In this document: positions 30,570-39,397 of the stretch, one piece after another | Layout: each line of letters begins with the position of its first letter | How positions within the stretch are numbered: position 1 is the stretch's first letter | Assembly (NCBI GenBank): GCA_013812655.1 | Contig: JACCTC010000161.1 | Span: forward strand, 1 to 48,746 | Source of the DNA: Deltaproteobacteria bacterium | Lineage (GTDB): Bacteria; Myxococcota_A; Polyangia; Haliangiales; Haliangiaceae | Reading direction: 5' to 3' | DNA: 48,746 bases | The notes under the pieces: generated by a model | Database searches by the model: none | Told to the model about the DNA's origin: nothing | Seen by the model: the letters and a program-made list of their open reading frames with translations, nothing else | Translations under genes and position numbers: made by a program

Positions 30570-30671
30570 GATCGGGGACGGTCTCCATTAACTCAACTTC
30601 GACACCGGACGGAGACGCGATCTCGCGAAGTTACAGATCGATAGTTGAGTTAGTGGAGACCGTCCCCGATC
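30570..30671. repeat. 102-bp imperfect inverted-repeat element (MITE/REP-like)
   Basis: Two 29-base arms (30570-30598 and 30643-30671) are reverse complements with a single mismatch; they begin gatcggggacggtctcc. The 44-base centre contains a nested 7-bp inverted pair (aacttcg at 30595-30601, cgaagtt at 30626-30632) and a small cgcga/tcgcg palindrome. No flanking target duplication is visible. It has no coding capacity, so it would need a transposase in trans. It sits in the only intergenic region above 250 bp, between divergent CBM48 and GH15 genes. Confidence 0.85.
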
Positions 30672-30796
30672 CGCGTTTCGAATGGCAGCGTGGGGTTCGG
30701 GCGGGCATGTTTCGTTTCGCAACCGAGGCGGGTTCGCTCGCGTAGGTGCGTGATCCTGCTGGCGTGATCGCGGATCAATCGCGGCGCGCCGTGGGC

Positions 30797-33112
30797 ATGG
30801 ATCGTGGAGTCGCCCGGGCCGTGACGTCTCGCCTGATCCCCGCTCTCGCGCTGGCCGCCGTGGCCCTCGCTGCTCGTCCCGCACAGGCGATCGAGCCGGT
30901 GCCGTCGTTCCGCTACCTCGTGACCGGGAATGGCTTCGGCTTCCAGGTGTTCGACGCGAGCGCGAATGCGGTGAAGCAGTACCTCGAGCGACCGTACCGC
31001 TACATCCGAGCGAACGCGTCGAACCCCGATGGCGAGGGCATCGTCCGCCGCAACCTCGCGTTCGATACGTACTTCGGCGCGAAGGTCGGGACGCAGGCGC
31101 AGTGGTTCGGGGGCCGCGCGCCGACCGAAGTTGGCTACGTCGCCGAGTCGAACATGATCCGATCGGTCGTGACGGTCGGCAGCGTGATGACCGAGACGTT
31201 CTACGTCTCGCCGTTCGGCTACAGCGGCAACGCGATGGTGATGCTGCTCAAGGTCACGAACAATGGCAGCAGCGCGCAGCCGGTGACGGCTTATTCGATC
31301 CACAACTTCAAGCTCGGCTCGGCGCCGAACCCCGACGAGCCTGGCGCGAACAGCGAGGCGATCGCGTACGACGCGGCGTCGGCGACCGCGACCGAGACCG
31401 GCCCCGGTGGTGGCGTGATCGTCTATGCGCCGATCGGCGGCGCCGACGTCTCGAGCTGCGCGGACACCGTGCACGCATCGATCACGGCGGGCAACGGGAT
31501 CACGGCGCAGCCGGCCTGTTCAGGCACCGACAAGAAGAACGCGTTCGCGAAGGACCTCGGCAGCGTCGGCGCGGGCGAGAGCAAGTGGTGGGGCGTCGCC
31601 GTGCTGTTCGATGCGGACGGCAATGCCGCCGCGACCCGCACGGCGTGGTCGACGTGGCTCGCCGGCCGCACCGCCGACCGCATCCACACCGACGTGCTCG
31701 CCGAGTTCGACGCCTGGCGCAAGCCGCCGGTCAGCGGGCTGTCGCCGGCCGAGACCAAGATCTGGCGGCAGTCCGAGACCGTGTTGCGGATGTCGCAGAT
31801 CCTCGAGAGCTACCAGCTGACCCCGCGGCGCAAGAACCACGGGATGGTGCTCGCGAGCTTGCCGCCCGGCGGCTGGCACACCGGCTGGGTGCGCGACGCG
31901 ATCTACGGGCTCGTCGCGATGGCGCGCACCGGTCACCACGACATGGCGAAGTGGGGCCTCGACTTCTTCCTCAACGCCGACGCCGGCAAGTACAGCTCGT
32001 ATCTCAACGACGTGCCGTACCGGATCAGCACCGTCCGCTACTTTGGCGACGGCGAGGAGGAGGCCGACTACTCCGGGAAACCAACCCGCAACATCGAGAT
32101 CGACGGCTGGGGCCTCTTCCTGTGGGGCGCACGAACGTACGTCGATCAGGCGAACGACGTCGCGTGGCTGTCGGCGATGACCCAGAAGGGCGACACGGTC
32201 TACGACGCGATCCGTGAGGGCGTCGCCGAGCCGCTCGCGAAGAACATGGAACCGACCGGCATGGCGATCGCCGATGCCTCGATCTGGGAGGTCCACTGGG
32301 GCAACCGCGAGCACTTCCTGTACACGACGGCGACCGCTGCACGCGGCTTCTGCGACATGGCGACGCTCGCCCGCCGTGCCGGCCGCACCGAGGACATCGA
32401 ACGCTATCGCGAGCTCTCGAAGAAGGCGACCGACGCGATCAAGACGCACTTCATCGACTCGAACCGCGTGCTCGCCGGCTCGCTCGAGCGGCTCGCGCAG
32501 GGCACCAACTACCGCGACGGCTCGACGATCGAGGCGATCACCTGGAACCTCGTCCCCGGTGACCACGCGATCGCCAAGGCGACGCTCGACTCGATGAGCT
32601 TCCTGCAGACTCCGGCCGGCGGTTACAAGCGCGTCGAGGGCTCGCAGGATCAGTACGACACCGACGAGTGGATCCTGATCGATCTGCGAGCGTCCTCGGC
32701 GTTTCGCCGCAACGGCAACGAGGCGAAGGCGAACCAGCTGCTCGACTGGGTCACCGGTCAGGCCTCCGTCAACTACGACCTGCTCCCCGAGCTCTACAAC
32801 ACCCGCACGTCGAGCGGCCAGATCGGCGCCTACTCGGGCTCGATCCCGATGGTCGGCTACGGCGCGGGCGCGTACCAGATGACGCTGCTCGATCGCGCCG
32901 GCCAGTTCGAGGGCAGCGATTGCGGTCAGTTCGATCCGGGCGACGACGCCGGTCCGGGCGGCGGCGGCGACGACGAGGACGACGGACTCGGCCGCTCGGG
33001 TGTCGCCTGCGCGTGTGCCGGCGGCTCCGCCTCACCGGAGTCCGCGCTGCTGTTCGTGATCGTCGGCGCGCTCGTGCTGCGGCGCCGCCGCGGCAAGGAT
33101 CTGCGCTCGTGA
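30797..33112 (+). CDS. Secreted GH15-type glucoamylase-like enzyme with MYXO-CTERM-like tail
   Basis: A 771-residue exported protein. A signal peptide (residues 1-30, ending ARPAQA) precedes a beta-sandwich N-domain and an (alpha/alpha)6 barrel. GH15 landmarks are GWHTGWVRDAIYG near 358, EIDGWGLFLWG near 432, EVHWGNREHF near 498 with an acidic candidate, and the block GSTIEAITWNL. GH15 enzymes release glucose from non-reducing ends of alpha-glucans. The C-terminus has an acidic Gly-rich linker, CACAGG, a hydrophobic helix and RRRRGK, like MYXO-CTERM sorting tails. The ATG at 30797 is preferred over an upstream GTG at 30746. Its stop overlaps the next gene's GTG by 4 bp. Confidence 0.85.
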   Translation: MDRGVARAVTSRLIPALALAAVALAARPAQAIEPVPSFRYLVTGNGFGFQVFDASANAVKQYLERPYRYIRANASNPDGEGIVRRNLAFDTYFGAKVGTQAQWFGGRAPTEVGYVAESNMIRSVVTVGSVMTETFYVSPFGYSGNAMVMLLKVTNNGSSAQPVTAYSIHNFKLGSAPNPDEPGANSEAIAYDAASATATETGPGGGVIVYAPIGGADVSSCADTVHASITAGNGITAQPACSGTDKKNAFAKDLGSVGAGESKWWGVAVLFDADGNAAATRTAWSTWLAGRTADRIHTDVLAEFDAWRKPPVSGLSPAETKIWRQSETVLRMSQILESYQLTPRRKNHGMVLASLPPGGWHTGWVRDAIYGLVAMARTGHHDMAKWGLDFFLNADAGKYSSYLNDVPYRISTVRYFGDGEEEADYSGKPTRNIEIDGWGLFLWGARTYVDQANDVAWLSAMTQKGDTVYDAIREGVAEPLAKNMEPTGMAIADASIWEVHWGNREHFLYTTATAARGFCDMATLARRAGRTEDIERYRELSKKATDAIKTHFIDSNRVLAGSLERLAQGTNYRDGSTIEAITWNLVPGDHAIAKATLDSMSFLQTPAGGYKRVEGSQDQYDTDEWILIDLRASSAFRRNGNEAKANQLLDWVTGQASVNYDLLPELYNTRTSSGQIGAYSGSIPMVGYGAGAYQMTLLDRAGQFEGSDCGQFDPGDDAGPGGGGDDEDDGLGRSGVACACAGGSASPESALLFVIVGALVLRRRRGKDLRS

Positions 33113-34212
33113 TCCGCTCGTCGCACTGTGCGCTCGTCGCGCTCGTGATCGCGGGCTCGGCCTGCAAGAAGCCAGACGGTCCCGAGGTCGCGTTCCTGCT
33201 GTCGACGCTGCAGGAGCAGCGCTACGAGAAGGACGTGAAGTACTTCGAGGCGCGCGCCGAGGAGCTCGGCATCAGCGTCGTCACGCTCGCGGCCGACAAC
33301 GAGACCGCGACCCAGCTCGCCCAGGTCGAGGACGTGCTGGCGCGGGGCGCGAAGGTCCTCGTCATCCAGCCGACCGACAACCAGGCTGCATCGGCGTACG
33401 TCCGGATCGCCCACGAGAATGGCGCCAAGGTCGTCGCTTACGATCGCGCGATCGTGTCGGCGGATCTCGACTACTACGTCTCGCACGATAGCTACCGCGT
33501 CGGCGTGCTGCAGGCCGAGGCCGCGCTCGCGGCGACCGGCGGCAAGGGCAACTACGTCCTGCTCGCCGGCCACCCCGGTCAGGCGATCCCGTCCTCGGGA
33601 GTGAATCCCGAGGACTCCATGTCGGGCCCGTCCTCGGGAGTGAATCCCGAGGACTCCATGTTCGGCGCCGCCGAGATCACGCGCGGCTACCAGCAGACGC
33701 TCGCGCCGTACATCGCGCGCGGCGACGTCAAGGTCGTCGTCGAGCAGAGCCATGCCGCGTGGTCATCCGACGAGGCGCAACGCACCGTCGAGGACGCGCT
33801 GGCCCGCACCGGCCGCAAGCTCGACGCGATCCTCGCGAACAACTCCGGCCTCGCACGTGGCGCGGTCCAGGCGGTCATGGCGGCCGGGCTGTCAAACGTC
33901 TTCATCGCCGGCGCCGATGCCGACGCCGCGAACATCAACTTCGTGTGCCAGGGCAAGCAGACGATCGAGATCCTCAAGGACATCCAGCCGCTCGCGCAGA
34001 CCGCGGCCGAGGTCGCGAAGAGCCTCGTCGACGGTCACGCCCCGAAGCGCGGCAGCGCCACGGTCATGCTCGGCGGTGGTGACGTGCCGGTCGCGGCGGT
34101 CCGCGTCGACGTCGTCACGCCCGAGACCGTCAAGCCGCTGCTCGTCGACTCCGGTTTCCTCACCGCGGGCGAGCTACCCGCCTGCGCCAACCGGCTTGCT
34201 CTCGCGAAGTAA
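33109..34212 (+). CDS. Sugar ABC transporter substrate-binding lipoprotein (XylF-like)
   Basis: A 367-residue periplasmic binding protein of the xylose/ribose type with a GTG start overlapping the GH15 stop (GTGA) and lipobox GSACK. It shows the type-I fold pattern: VAFLLSTLQEQRYEKD, VLVIQPTDNQAA, VAYDRAI, DAILANNSGLARGAVQAV and VFIAGADADAAN. Residues 161-186 contain a 13-residue unit (PSSGVNPEDSM plus two) twice in tandem, at a position corresponding to a ligand loop of XylF. No permease or ATPase gene is adjacent, so it may deliver sugar to a distant transporter or act as a sensor. Confidence 0.85.
   Translation: MIRSSHCALVALVIAGSACKKPDGPEVAFLLSTLQEQRYEKDVKYFEARAEELGISVVTLAADNETATQLAQVEDVLARGAKVLVIQPTDNQAASAYVRIAHENGAKVVAYDRAIVSADLDYYVSHDSYRVGVLQAEAALAATGGKGNYVLLAGHPGQAIPSSGVNPEDSMSGPSSGVNPEDSMFGAAEITRGYQQTLAPYIARGDVKVVVEQSHAAWSSDEAQRTVEDALARTGRKLDAILANNSGLARGAVQAVMAAGLSNVFIAGADADAANINFVCQGKQTIEILKDIQPLAQTAAEVAKSLVDGHAPKRGSATVMLGGGDVPVAAVRVDVVTPETVKPLLVDSGFLTAGELPACANRLALAK
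33588..33661. repeat. In-frame tandem duplication of a palindrome-bearing 39-bp unit
   Basis: Two copies with a 39-bp period start at 33588 and 33627; the first 35 bases are identical. Each copy contains a perfect 9+5+9 inverted repeat, tcctcggga-gtgaa-tcccgagga, at 33592-33614 and 33631-33653. The unit keeps the frame of the binding-protein gene and adds 13 codons per copy. It resembles the idea of coding palindromic elements, but no other copy is seen in the window. Confidence 0.9.
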
Positions 34213-34221
34213 CGAGGTCCC

Positions 34222-35670
34222 ATGTCCAAGACGATCACCTTCACGCTCGCGCTGCTCGCTACCGCCGAGTTCGCGATCGCGCAGCCTGCCCCGCCGGTTG
34301 CGCCTGCAGCAGACACCACCGAGCCCGCGCCTGCACCAGCAGACGACGCGGTCGTCGTCGACGACAAGCCGAAGCATCGCGCGACGGCAGCGATCGAGCC
34401 GCTGACGACATCCGAGACGGTCGTCACCGCCGAGGCGAAAGTAGCCGGCGTCGGTCCCGCCGTCGACGTCGGACCGGTCCGCTTCGAGCTTCACGGCTAC
34501 GCGCGCATGCCGCTCGCCGCGCAGGGCACGCCGCGCGAGCCGTTCCTCGTCGACAACGACTACTACCTCTCGGGCTTCGCGTACACGCGCCTCTACGAGC
34601 CGGACTGGTCCGAGCTGTTCTTCAGTGCGCACAGCGGAAACTACAAGGCCGAGTTCGGCATCTTCGCGTCGCTCTACTCCGATTACGCTTCGGCGCGCCT
34701 CGAGAACCAGCTCGGCATCGCGCAGGCGAGCGTCACCGCGAAGAAGTTCCTCGATCACGATCCGCTCTCGGTCCAGCTCGGCGTGTTCTGGGATCGCTTC
34801 GGCTACATGGAGCCGTACGACACCTACGTGTTCGGCCGCACGCATCAGGGTGGCCTCAAGATCATGTACGAGCTGCCCGGCGGCGGCCGCGTGCAGACCG
34901 GCATCGGCATGCACCAGGCGCAGCTCCAGCAGAACCTCGGCCTCACGCCGATCGCGCATATCGCCGCGAGCTATCCGATCGATCGCCTGCAGCTCGGCAC
35001 CTACGTGCTCCGCACATGGACGCGCGATACCCGCCAGCTCTCGCCGATCCAGGACGGCACGATGTGGGTCTCCGGCGTCGACGGCCGCTACCAGCTCCCG
35101 AAGGAGCTCGGTACCGCATACCTCGCGCTGTCGATGATGGACATGAAGAAGGTCCTCTACCTCGCGCCCGCGCTCGAGGTCATGCACTCGACGGGTGGCC
35201 GCGGGCTCACCGAGAACTTCCTCGGCCTCGACGCCAGCGAGGACGGCACCGGCCGGATGTACACGGTTGCCACCGATGTGCCCCTGATGCTCACGGACCG
35301 CATCGGCGCCCGCGCGTTTGGCATGGCCACCTGGGTCCGCTCGCCGCAGGTCGACGAGATGGATCCGTTGCTCAACCGCGACCGCCGCCTGTACCTCAAG
35401 TGGGGCGTCGAGCCGAGCTACAAGCTCCTGGAGCGGCTGCGGGTCTCGGCGCGCTACGACCGCGTCATCCTCGACGTGTACGACTCGGAGAACAGCTTTC
35501 GCGTGCTGTCGCCGCGGGTAACCTTCCCGCTCGACAAGTGGGGCGAGATCTTTTTCATGTACTCGCACTACTGGTACGGCGACAAGGTGCACCTCCGCGC
35601 CGGCCAGGTTCCGCTCGAGACCGAGCCAGATGCCGACGTCTTCAAGCTCCAGGCCCAGGTCGTCTGGTAG
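34222..35670 (+). CDS. Outer-membrane beta-barrel (porin-like) protein
   Basis: A 482-residue exported protein with a signal ending near FAIAQ and an Ala/Pro/Asp-rich region to about residue 85. The remainder alternates aromatic and polar residues in strands such as RFELHGYARMPL, YLSGFAYTRLY, VQLGVFWDRFGY and IFFMYSHYWYG, and ends in LQAQVVW with an aromatic C-terminal residue, the signature of BAM-inserted barrels. No specific porin family is recognised. It starts 9 bp after the sugar-binding gene, so it is probably the outer-membrane channel of the same operon. Confidence 0.75.
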   Translation: MSKTITFTLALLATAEFAIAQPAPPVAPAADTTEPAPAPADDAVVVDDKPKHRATAAIEPLTTSETVVTAEAKVAGVGPAVDVGPVRFELHGYARMPLAAQGTPREPFLVDNDYYLSGFAYTRLYEPDWSELFFSAHSGNYKAEFGIFASLYSDYASARLENQLGIAQASVTAKKFLDHDPLSVQLGVFWDRFGYMEPYDTYVFGRTHQGGLKIMYELPGGGRVQTGIGMHQAQLQQNLGLTPIAHIAASYPIDRLQLGTYVLRTWTRDTRQLSPIQDGTMWVSGVDGRYQLPKELGTAYLALSMMDMKKVLYLAPALEVMHSTGGRGLTENFLGLDASEDGTGRMYTVATDVPLMLTDRIGARAFGMATWVRSPQVDEMDPLLNRDRRLYLKWGVEPSYKLLERLRVSARYDRVILDVYDSENSFRVLSPRVTFPLDKWGEIFFMYSHYWYGDKVHLRAGQVPLETEPDADVFKLQAQVVW

Positions 35671-35722
35671 GCTAGATCCAGGGTCGGGCTCCGCGGGTTG
35701 CGGGCGGCACCCTGGAGCTTCC

Positions 35723-36589
35723 ATGGCAGGTGTCAGACTCTTCGTCTCGGGGCTCAGCGACGTCGGACGTGCGCGAGAGACCAACGAGGACGCGTTCGAG
35801 ATCACCGATCTCGAGAACGGCCAGGCGATCGACGCCGATCGAGTCGCGCGCTACATCGACGTCGCCGATCACGGCGTGCTGCTCGCGCTCTCGGATGGCA
35901 TGGGAGGCCGGCAGGCCGGCGAGGTCGCGAGCGCGCTCGTGCTGGAGTCGCTGCGCACCGCGCTCTCGGATCCCGAGCAGAAGTCGGTCAAGGACAAGCT
36001 CGAGGACGCGGTGCTGCGCGCGAATCGCGCCGTGCTCAACACGGCAAAGATCGCGCAGAACCACGGGATGGCCGCGACGCTGACCGCGGTCCTCGTCCAC
36101 GGCACCGAGGCGTACATCACCGAGGTCGGCGACTCGCGCGCGTATCTGCTCCGCGAGGGTCGGCTTCGCCAGATCACGCGCGACCAGAGCCTCGTGCAGC
36201 TCATGGTCGACAGCGGCGCGATGACGCCCGCCGAGGCGAAGCGATCGCCGAACCGCAACGTGGTCCTCCAGGCCGTTGGCCTCAAGAACGAGCTGCGCGT
36301 CGCGATCGCACGTCTCGCGCTGCGCGCGAAGGATCGCTTCCTGCTCTGCAGCGACGGCGTGACGAACCTGGTCTCCGATGGCGAGCTGCGCGACATCATG
36401 ACCGACAGCGATCCGCGCATGGCGTGCGAGACGATGATCGCCCTCGCGAACGAGCGAGGCGGCGACGACAACGAGACCGCGATCGTCGCGGACGTCAGTG
36501 GCGATGCGCTCGCGATCGCCGACGAGTTCGAGTCCGTTACCTCGACGTACGAAGTGCTGCAGGCCTACGACGCGATGAAGCGCCGCTGA
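35723..36589 (+). CDS. PP2C-type Ser/Thr protein phosphatase
   Basis: A 288-residue soluble phosphatase of the PPM/Stp1 family. Motifs in order: RETNEDAF (metal-binding Asp), LSDGMGG (second Asp), GDSRAYLL, SDGVTNLV and GGDDNETAIV (final metal Asp), all intact. It removes phosphate from Ser/Thr and would counteract Hanks-type kinases, consistent with an FHA protein elsewhere in the window. The ATG at 35723 has ggag at 35713-35716. It follows the porin-like gene by 52 bp and may be separately transcribed. Confidence 0.93.
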   Translation: MAGVRLFVSGLSDVGRARETNEDAFEITDLENGQAIDADRVARYIDVADHGVLLALSDGMGGRQAGEVASALVLESLRTALSDPEQKSVKDKLEDAVLRANRAVLNTAKIAQNHGMAATLTAVLVHGTEAYITEVGDSRAYLLREGRLRQITRDQSLVQLMVDSGAMTPAEAKRSPNRNVVLQAVGLKNELRVAIARLALRAKDRFLLCSDGVTNLVSDGELRDIMTDSDPRMACETMIALANERGGDDNETAIVADVSGDALAIADEFESVTSTYEVLQAYDAMKRR

Positions 36590-36671
36590 GAGCCGACGCG
36601 GCGCGCGCCGAAACAGGGTCGCGGCCCGCGGCATTTGACTGCCACGAGCCGCATACAGGGGACGCGCGTGG

Positions 36672-37901
36672 TTACGCGCGGCGTCGGCGCAGGAGCCCGA
36701 CGAGCCCGAGCACCAGCAGCAGACCCGCCGAGCCACCGCTCGTGCTGCAGCCGCCGGTCACATCGTTCGACACCTCGCCGCCACCGCCACCGCCACCACC
36801 GCCGCCGCCGCTCGCGGACACCGTGACGGTGATCTGCTGCTCGGCGGTGAGGCCCGCGATATCCGTCGCGAGGATCTTGAGGCTGTGCGAGCCACCCGCC
36901 AGGCTCGTCACCTCGAACAGCCACGGCGGTGCCGTGAGCGGCGTGCCGTACGGCGCGCCGTCGATGAAGAGCTCGGCCTTCGCGAGGTTCGTGTCGACCA
37001 CCGACGCCTCGACGTCGAACGTCGGCGGCACCGTGGCGCCGTTCGCCGGCCGCGTCAGCATCGTCATCGGCGCGGTGTTGACGATCGGCGGGCCGTAGAC
37101 CATCGACACGCCCGTCTGATCCTTCGCGCTGAGCGCGAGCGTGTTGTTCGGCGAGCCGCACTGCGGGTAGTGCATCGTCGAGACCTGGTCGTACTCGGTG
37201 AGCAGGCGGTATTGCTGATCCTCGAGGCAGCCCTGCGTCGCCTGGTTCGGGCGCGCGATGTGCTCGTGGCGGAAGCCGAGCGCGTGACCGAGCTCGTGGA
37301 CCAGGATGTTGGTCAGCGGAATGTTTCCGGTCCGTGCGGGATCGAACGACCCGGCCTCGATGAGCACGTTGCGCTCGACGCGCGGGCTATCCGGGAAGAA
37401 CGCGCGCGCGAGGTACGGCGAGCCGGCGGGTGCGGCGTTGACGTCGAACAGGACGTTCGGGTTGGCGGACGTGCAGTTCGCATCCTGCGCCGCGACGTGG
37501 ATGAACTTGATGTTCGCGAACTTCTCCCAGCCGCCGGAGGTCGCCGCGATCATGCCGTCGACGACCTTCTGGCGATTGCCGCCGAAGCCGGCACCGATGC
37601 AGTAGGTCAGGTTGATCTTCTGGGTGTCGCTCCACTTGATGTCGACGCCGTTGACTCGATAGATCGACAGCGCGCCTTGCTGGTACATCGCCCAGTGGTC
37701 GAACAGCTTGGCCTCGTCGTGGATCACGACGTCCCAATCGAGGACGTAGCCACCAGTGCCGGGCTCGCGCGCGAGCTGGGCCTTGAACTCCTCGAAGGTC
37801 TCGCCCTGGTTGGTTCCCAGGTCCGGCTGCTCGGTGATGCAGCCCCCGAGGCCAGCAACGAGGCCAGCGCCAGCAAGCGTCGCGAGGAGCGGCTTGGTCA
37901 T
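36672..37901 (-). CDS. Secreted metzincin metalloprotease with MYXO-CTERM-like tail
   Basis: A 409-residue lipoprotein-type precursor (lipobox GLGGC). The catalytic domain has the canonical HELGHALGFRHEH zinc site (three His in register) and a Met-turn in STMHYP, so it is a matrixin/astacin-like metzincin. Residues about 285-370 form an Ig-like or Big-type domain (TFDVEASVVDTN, HSLKILATDIAG). It ends with an 11-Gly run, GGCSTSGGS, a hydrophobic helix and RRRRA, a MYXO-CTERM-like sorting tail. Such proteins are expected on the cell surface or released. Confidence 0.92.
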   Translation of the reverse strand: MTKPLLATLAGAGLVAGLGGCITEQPDLGTNQGETFEEFKAQLAREPGTGGYVLDWDVVIHDEAKLFDHWAMYQQGALSIYRVNGVDIKWSDTQKINLTYCIGAGFGGNRQKVVDGMIAATSGGWEKFANIKFIHVAAQDANCTSANPNVLFDVNAAPAGSPYLARAFFPDSPRVERNVLIEAGSFDPARTGNIPLTNILVHELGHALGFRHEHIARPNQATQGCLEDQQYRLLTEYDQVSTMHYPQCGSPNNTLALSAKDQTGVSMVYGPPIVNTAPMTMLTRPANGATVPPTFDVEASVVDTNLAKAELFIDGAPYGTPLTAPPWLFEVTSLAGGSHSLKILATDIAGLTAEQQITVTVSASGGGGGGGGGGGEVSNDVTGGCSTSGGSAGLLLVLGLVGLLRRRRA

Positions 37902-38074
37902 GGCTCCCCGGGGTTACACGGTTCGGGCCAGCTCCTGGCCCGACTCCGGCCGTGTGTTCCCGAGGACTTACCGCTGTAGGGCTGGGGCTACAACCGTCGA
38001 TCCGCAGGACTCCCCCACCTTGGTCACGCTGATCCCGGCGCGCCGCGCAGCGTCATCGCCCGCGATGCAGGCCG

Positions 38075-38746
38075 CTACTCGGGATCGCGCGACGCGTCCT
38101 GATCGGCGGGCGCGACCTCGTCCGTGTTCGGTCGCGCGACAACCTCGACCCCACGCAGGTGCGCCGGTGCGTTCTTGAGCTCGTCGGCGGTCATCATCGC
38201 GACCTCGAGCTGACCGAGACGCTCGATCTCGGAGAGCGCGTTGAAGCCGCCGATGAACTTCCCGCGGAGGTAGACGTACGGGACCGTGTTCTGCCGGGTC
38301 TCCGCTGCGAGCTTCGGCGCCTTCGACTCGTGCTCGGGCTCCTCGAGATCGACCCAGTCGAAGTCGACCTTGTGGCGCTCGAGCAGCGTGATCGCGCGAC
38401 CGCTCCACGGGCAGCTCTTCTTGCCGAAGATCTGCGCCTTGACCTCGGGGTCGCCGAACGCATTGCCCGACGAGCCGGCCGGCTTCTTCGTCGTCGTGAC
38501 CGTCGATGCGACCGCCGCGACCTTGTCTGCCTTGACCTGCGCCTTGTGCACGACCTCGTCACGCGACTCGTAGTCACGGCCGAGCAGCTTTGCGAGCCGC
38601 TTGCGGGCGGTCACGTAGCGCGGATCGGTCGCGACCTTCTCCTGGAGATAGTCGCGAACCTCGCCACCGATCTCGTCGGCGCGGTTCAGCGCGGCGAACA
38701 GCTTCTCGGTCGCCTGGGACGTCCACTTCTTCTGAGCCTCGGCCAT
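38075..38746 (-). CDS. Glutaredoxin-domain protein with helical N-terminal domain
   Basis: A 223-residue cytoplasmic protein. Residues 1-85 are helical and charged (ATEKLFAALNRADEIGGEV, LAKLLGRDYESRDEV). Residues about 105-185 are a glutaredoxin domain: FGKKSCPWSGRAITLL holds a CPWS active site (one Cys, so monothiol-like), then NTVPYVYLRGKFIGGF, the glutathione-binding TVP and GG. The start at 38746 has a ggagg five bases upstream; an ATG at 38758 lacks it. The TetR gene lies on the same strand 41 bp upstream and may be co-transcribed. Confidence 0.88.
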   Translation of the reverse strand: MAEAQKKWTSQATEKLFAALNRADEIGGEVRDYLQEKVATDPRYVTARKRLAKLLGRDYESRDEVVHKAQVKADKVAAVASTVTTTKKPAGSSGNAFGDPEVKAQIFGKKSCPWSGRAITLLERHKVDFDWVDLEEPEHESKAPKLAAETRQNTVPYVYLRGKFIGGFNALSEIERLGQLEVAMMTADELKNAPAHLRGVEVVARPNTDEVAPADQDASRDPE

Positions 38747-38786
38747 GGGCGCCTCCATACCATGTCCCGGCGGCGGCGCATCGCGC

Positions 38787-39395
38787 TCAGCGAGCCACGA
38801 CGGCGTCCCAGCAGGCCGCCTCGGCCGCGCGCATCGCAGCATCGTCGAGCGTGATCCGCCCCTCGATGTGAGCCCGAAACATCCCGTTGAAGGCACCGAA
38901 CACCAGCTCCATCAGCAGCATCGGCTCCATGGCCTTGAGGACGCCCTTGGCCTGCGCCGCCGTGACGAAGCCGACGCCGAACTGCTTGAGCCCACCGTCG
39001 AGCGCGAGGCTCTCGGCGTCGAGATACGACCGGTGGTGGTGAAGCTCGAGGAAGGCGAACGCCTCGGGATTGGCGAGCGCGAACCGCGCCATCTGCTCCC
39101 AGATCGTGCGGAACTGCTCGCGGGGCGGCGCGGTGGCCGGAAACGCCGTGTAGATGGTCTTCGCGATCGCTTCCTTCCAGCGCCGGAACAACACGTTGAC
39201 GAGCGCCTCCTTGCTCGTGAAGTAGTGGTAGATGGTCCCGGCCGCGACACCGGCGCGGTCGGCGACGATCGGCACCGCGGTGCCGTGAAATCCACGCTCG
39301 ACGAACAGCGCGAGCGCGGCCTCGAGGATCGCGTCCTGTTTGTTGTCGAGCTGGCGACGACCGCGACGTGACCTGGTGGTGCGTGCGGCCGGCAT
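38787..39395 (-). CDS. TetR-family transcriptional regulator
   Basis: A 202-residue regulator. The N-terminal HTH (residues about 20-65) reads AILEAALALFVERGFHGTAV, then ADRAGVAAGTIYHYF and SKEALV, the standard TetR pattern. The C-terminal helices form the ligand-binding and dimer domain (FLELHHHRSYLD). It is divergent from a three-gene lipoprotein operon, with a 93-bp gap that holds two palindromes sharing ccgaatgaa. It likely represses that operon and itself; the ligand is unknown, perhaps a lipid given the lipase-like neighbour. Confidence 0.93.
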   Translation of the reverse strand: MPAARTTRSRRGRRQLDNKQDAILEAALALFVERGFHGTAVPIVADRAGVAAGTIYHYFTSKEALVNVLFRRWKEAIAKTIYTAFPATAPPREQFRTIWEQMARFALANPEAFAFLELHHHRSYLDAESLALDGGLKQFGVGFVTAAQAKGVLKAMEPMLLMELVFGAFNGMFRAHIEGRITLDDAAMRAAEAACWDAVVAR

Positions 39396-39397
39396 TC

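Noticed and set aside
33588-33661. Possible CRISPR or transposon end
   Set aside because: Only two directly joined copies, in frame inside a gene, with no spacer and no transposase nearby.
36663-36680. Terminator between the convergent PP2C and metzincin genes
   Set aside because: A 7-bp stem (cgcgcgt/acgcgcg) exists, but there is no T run and it covers the metzincin stop codon; chance is likely in such G+C-rich DNA.
37925-37941. Hairpin gggcca-gctcc-tggccc upstream of the metzincin gene as a riboswitch or operator
   Set aside because: Only 6-bp arms and no conserved motif; not distinguishable from background.
37957-37968. Extra copy of the coding palindrome (ttcccgaggact)
   Set aside because: Only one arm of about 11 bases matches and the second arm is missing.
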